From Clostridia bacterium (GTDB lineage Bacteria; Bacillota; Clostridia; Oscillospirales; Acutalibacteraceae), in the NCBI GenBank assembly GCA_900757335.1, contig CAAENL010000123.1:1-7798 (forward strand): 7,798 nt of DNA. Reading direction: 5' to 3'. A model generated the notes under the pieces. It searched no databases and had not been told where the DNA came from. It worked only from the letters and a program-made list of their open reading frames with translations. Made by a program: the position numbers and the translations under genes. Positions 5,166 through 7,798 of the stretch are shown here, in pieces. The first letter of the stretch is position 1; each line of letters opens with the position of its first letter.

Positions 5166-7798
5166 ATGAAAAAATTATTATTTAAACAGAAAATCGTATC
5201 ATCTTTGTTGGCACTTTCTCTAATACTCCCTGTAGTATCTTCAATAGTTTCAGCAGAAGTTCCGCAAAATGAAGTTTCTCAATCTACAGAGATTTGTAAG
5301 AATCTTTATGGTTTTAGCCTAAAAAAAGACTTGTTAATTAACGAACATCATATCTTAGAATATCAACACGAAAAATCCGGAGCTTGGTTAGTAGTCGAAA
5401 AAAACAACAATATCGATAAAAAATTTGAAATAAGTGTAAGAACTCCTGCGGAAAACGACAAAGGAACAAATCACGTAATTGAACACTGCGTTCTTAACGG
5501 AAGCAAAGAGTTCCCTTGCAAAAGCATGATTTGGGAACTTACTCAAATCGCAAACGCAACATTTATAAATGCATTTACAACCCCTTGTTACACATCTTTT
5601 CCTGTTAGCAGTGTGGACGAGGATGAATTGGAGTCACTGGCAAAAGTATATTCAAGTGGTGTATTTCATCCAATGTTTATGGAGGAAAAGAAAATCTTCA
5701 ATAAGGAAGGCGTTAGACTTGAGCTCAGTAAAAAGGGTAAGTTAATTCCCAACGGAACAGTATTTAATGAAATGCAAAAAGGAGCTCAAGGTCAGATTCT
5801 TAATCATCTCATAAAGCACATTTTTCCTGACACTAAGGACAAAAATTTTTCCGGAGGAATACCCGAAGAAATTTTGAATCTTACTTATGAAGAAATATGT
5901 GAAACTTACAAAAAACACTATCATCCTGCCAACATGGTTATATATATGGGCGGAAATATAAATTATGAAAGATTTATGAAGTGGTTGGATGAAGAATATT
6001 TACATGAATATGACAAAAAAGATTTCAAAGGAGTAAGTTATTTAAGCCAAAACCCAAATAATGTTCCAAAATACAGCTGCATGCAATACTACAACCCAAA
6101 AACAGATGAAAATTTATCCACTGCAGGAATTAGTCATATACTCGACTGGGAAACTTATACAAAAAATAAAGAAAATTTAGAAACAATATCTTCTATTTTA
6201 AACAATTCCAGTTTGCCTCAGAATAAATTCTTGCAGGAAAAAGGATATCATGTGACTTCTTTGCTTAATGATATATTCTATAACCCGCTTTTTAGCATAT
6301 CTTTTCAATCTACCGATAAAGATTCTCTTACACCCGAAAAAATATCAAACGTTCTTAAAGAAACTTTCGAAAAACACCCCCTAACTCAATCGATAATTGA
6401 TACGTGTAAAAATAAAACTGATTTGAACAAAGATATATCCAAAAAAACGCGTATGTACGACGAAAATTTAAATTCACAATTTTTTATAAATTCCTTTATT
6501 AGATTCAATGACCCGTGTTCAGAAAAATATTTTACTGATAAAACAGAAGAATCTGTACAAAACACCCTAAACAATGTCGTGTTAAATAAGGAATTTATTA
6601 CAACAGTGTTTAATCCGTCCGATGATTTAAGTTTAAGTCCTTCTGCAAAATTAAAAGAAAAAATTGACTCGCTTGAAGCTCAAAAAGATGTTTTAACACA
6701 AAATTACAAAGAACAACGCCAGTGGGCAAAAGCTCCTAATGATGAAAAAAATTTGCAAAAACTTAAAAAAATGTTTAAAAAATTATCCGATATAAATATT
6801 CCTAGTTTCAAATGTCCTCTAGATATTAGTAAATTTAACGAAAAGAATTACTACTATTCTAAACAGGATATTGATGATTTAGTATCTTACAAATTCGTTT
6901 TTAAACTTGATAAAGTTTCAGAAAGTGAGAAAAAATATCTAGAATTATTGACGAATGCTATAAATTCTCACGATACTAAAAATTTCTCTCGTGAACAATT
7001 TAAAAATGAAGAATCTAACTGTTGCAACACTAGTGTCTACACAACAATTCATGAAAATAATGGAAAAGAAGAAATATTTATGGTTTTAAATACTATATGT
7101 AAAAAAGAAAATTTAGAAAAAACTTTTTCATTAATAAATGAACAAATCGACAACCTTAAATTTAATGATATCAAAAATTTAAGTAATTTTGTAAAATTAA
7201 AACAAATTTTCTACAATAGTGTGGATAAAGTTAATCTTAAATACCTTGATTTAATGTTGAGAATTGTTTCCAACAATGTTTCCCATGAGGAACTTAAAAC
7301 GTTTTACAGTGATATTTCAAGTAAATTGAATGATGATAATTTTATTAAAAATTTGTCAGCTAATCTTGAAAATGTGAAAAATCAAATATTTAACAGAGAT
7401 TCTTTAGTAGGAATTGGGGTAAGTGCATCAGAAAAAAATAAAGAAATAGCCTTGAATAGTGCACAAAATTTCGTGAATAGTATAAATATTTGCAATAAAA
7501 ACACTGAAGAAAAAATCAAATTTACTGAATTGCCTCAAAAAAATATTGCATTTATTAGTCCAAATCAAACCAACAATAATTTAACATGTGTAATTCAATC
7601 TGAGGAATTGGCGAAAGATCCCACTTTTAATGTTACGTGTAAATTTTTAACATCTAATTTTTTGAACCCTTTGGTTCGAGAAAAAGGCGGAGCGTACGGA
7701 AGTTCGATAAATTCTATCCCGGGAAGCAATAAAATTGTAATTTCATCTTACTTTGATCCAAATTTTAAATCTACTTTGGAAATTTTCAAAAAAATTCC
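5166..7798 (+). CDS. secreted M16C (presequence-protease-like) zinc metallopeptidase, 3'-truncated by the window edge
   Basis: The frame opens at an ATG behind AAGGAG (7-nt spacing) and stays open for 877 codons to the window end. M16C peptidases are about 970 residues and degrade peptides inside a two-bowl chamber. Residues 1-30 form a Sec signal peptide: basic MKKLLFKQK, an apolar core, and predicted cleavage after SIVSA. The inverted zinc motif HVIEH is at 103-107, with the third ligand Glu202 in VFNEMQKG. That 95-residue spacing fits M16C rather than the roughly 77 of insulysin. FPDTKDKNFSGGIPEEILNLTYEE (about 220-243) is an M16C hallmark. A charged helical linker (about 493-545) joins the halves. 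LVREKGGAYGSS near 836-847 supplies the Arg/Tyr pair of the second half. Roughly the last 100 residues, and any cell-wall anchor, are not visible. The protein is probably exported and may process or clear peptides outside the cell; the substrate is unknown. Confidence 0.92.
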   Translation, partial: MKKLLFKQKIVSSLLALSLILPVVSSIVSAEVPQNEVSQSTEICKNLYGFSLKKDLLINEHHILEYQHEKSGAWLVVEKNNNIDKKFEISVRTPAENDKGTNHVIEHCVLNGSKEFPCKSMIWELTQIANATFINAFTTPCYTSFPVSSVDEDELESLAKVYSSGVFHPMFMEEKKIFNKEGVRLELSKKGKLIPNGTVFNEMQKGAQGQILNHLIKHIFPDTKDKNFSGGIPEEILNLTYEEICETYKKHYHPANMVIYMGGNINYERFMKWLDEEYLHEYDKKDFKGVSYLSQNPNNVPKYSCMQYYNPKTDENLSTAGISHILDWETYTKNKENLETISSILNNSSLPQNKFLQEKGYHVTSLLNDIFYNPLFSISFQSTDKDSLTPEKISNVLKETFEKHPLTQSIIDTCKNKTDLNKDISKKTRMYDENLNSQFFINSFIRFNDPCSEKYFTDKTEESVQNTLNNVVLNKEFITTVFNPSDDLSLSPSAKLKEKIDSLEAQKDVLTQNYKEQRQWAKAPNDEKNLQKLKKMFKKLSDINIPSFKCPLDISKFNEKNYYYSKQDIDDLVSYKFVFKLDKVSESEKKYLELLTNAINSHDTKNFSREQFKNEESNCCNTSVYTTIHENNGKEEIFMVLNTICKKENLEKTFSLINEQIDNLKFNDIKNLSNFVKLKQIFYNSVDKVNLKYLDLMLRIVSNNVSHEELKTFYSDISSKLNDDNFIKNLSANLENVKNQIFNRDSLVGIGVSASEKNKEIALNSAQNFVNSINICNKNTEEKIKFTELPQKNIAFISPNQTNNNLTCVIQSEELAKDPTFNVTCKFLTSNFLNPLVREKGGAYGSSINSIPGSNKIVISSYFDPNFKSTLEIFKKI

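Noticed and set aside
5742..6574. Small minus-strand open frames (5742-5924 and 6386-6574) within the peptidase gene
   Set aside because: The + strand frame is continuous and carries M16C motifs through 5742-5924; the small frames show no start signals or homology I can see.
1..7798. CRISPR array, tRNA, rRNA, insertion sequence or riboswitch
   Set aside because: I saw no regularly spaced repeats, tRNA-like cloverleaf, transposase motif or long structured leader in the gaps, which are 62-177 bp and AT-rich.

Overview
The window looks like chromosomal DNA of a low-GC, Gram-positive anaerobe of the Clostridia. A sporulation-type sigma factor K with a hydrophobic leader, AGGAG-type ribosome binding sites, AT-rich spacers and a tgt of the form I associate with Clostridia all point that way. 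I cannot name the genus. By eye, dapB, tgt and sigK have moderate GC (roughly 40% in sampled lines). The 397-codon unknown gene and parts of the annealing-protein and peptidase genes are clearly AT-richer (often below 30%).

Layout, left to right: (1) the 3' part of dapB (lysine and diaminopimelate synthesis) runs rightward in from the left edge. (2) A small leftward gene for a DNPH1/Rcl-like nucleotide N-glycosidase overlaps the end of dapB tail to tail. (3) tgt (queuosine tRNA modification) is divergent from it across 66 bp. (4) A rightward 397-codon gene encodes a Lys/Glu-rich, cysteine-rich, largely helical protein that I do not recognise. Its upstream gap holds a perfect 8-bp inverted repeat around a candidate -10 box. 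(5) sigK runs leftward and overlaps the unknown gene tail to tail by 9 nt; an all-A/T hairpin spans both stop codons. (6) A leftward gene for a phage-type single-strand annealing protein (Sak/DUF1071) lies 98 bp upstream of sigK. That 98-bp gap contains a good intrinsic terminator pointing the opposite way. (7) A divergent rightward gene encodes a secreted M16C (presequence-protease-like) zinc peptidase. It has a near-consensus extended -10 promoter and stays open to the right edge after 877 codons.

How they fit together: dapB and tgt are ordinary metabolism and RNA modification. The most interesting part runs from about 2285 to 5165. There an intact pro-sigK sits between an unknown gene and an orphan phage recombinase, with several convergent or antisense transcription signals. 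I see no phage structural genes, integrase, IS element, CRISPR array, tRNA or rRNA. No stretch longer than 177 bp lacks a gene.
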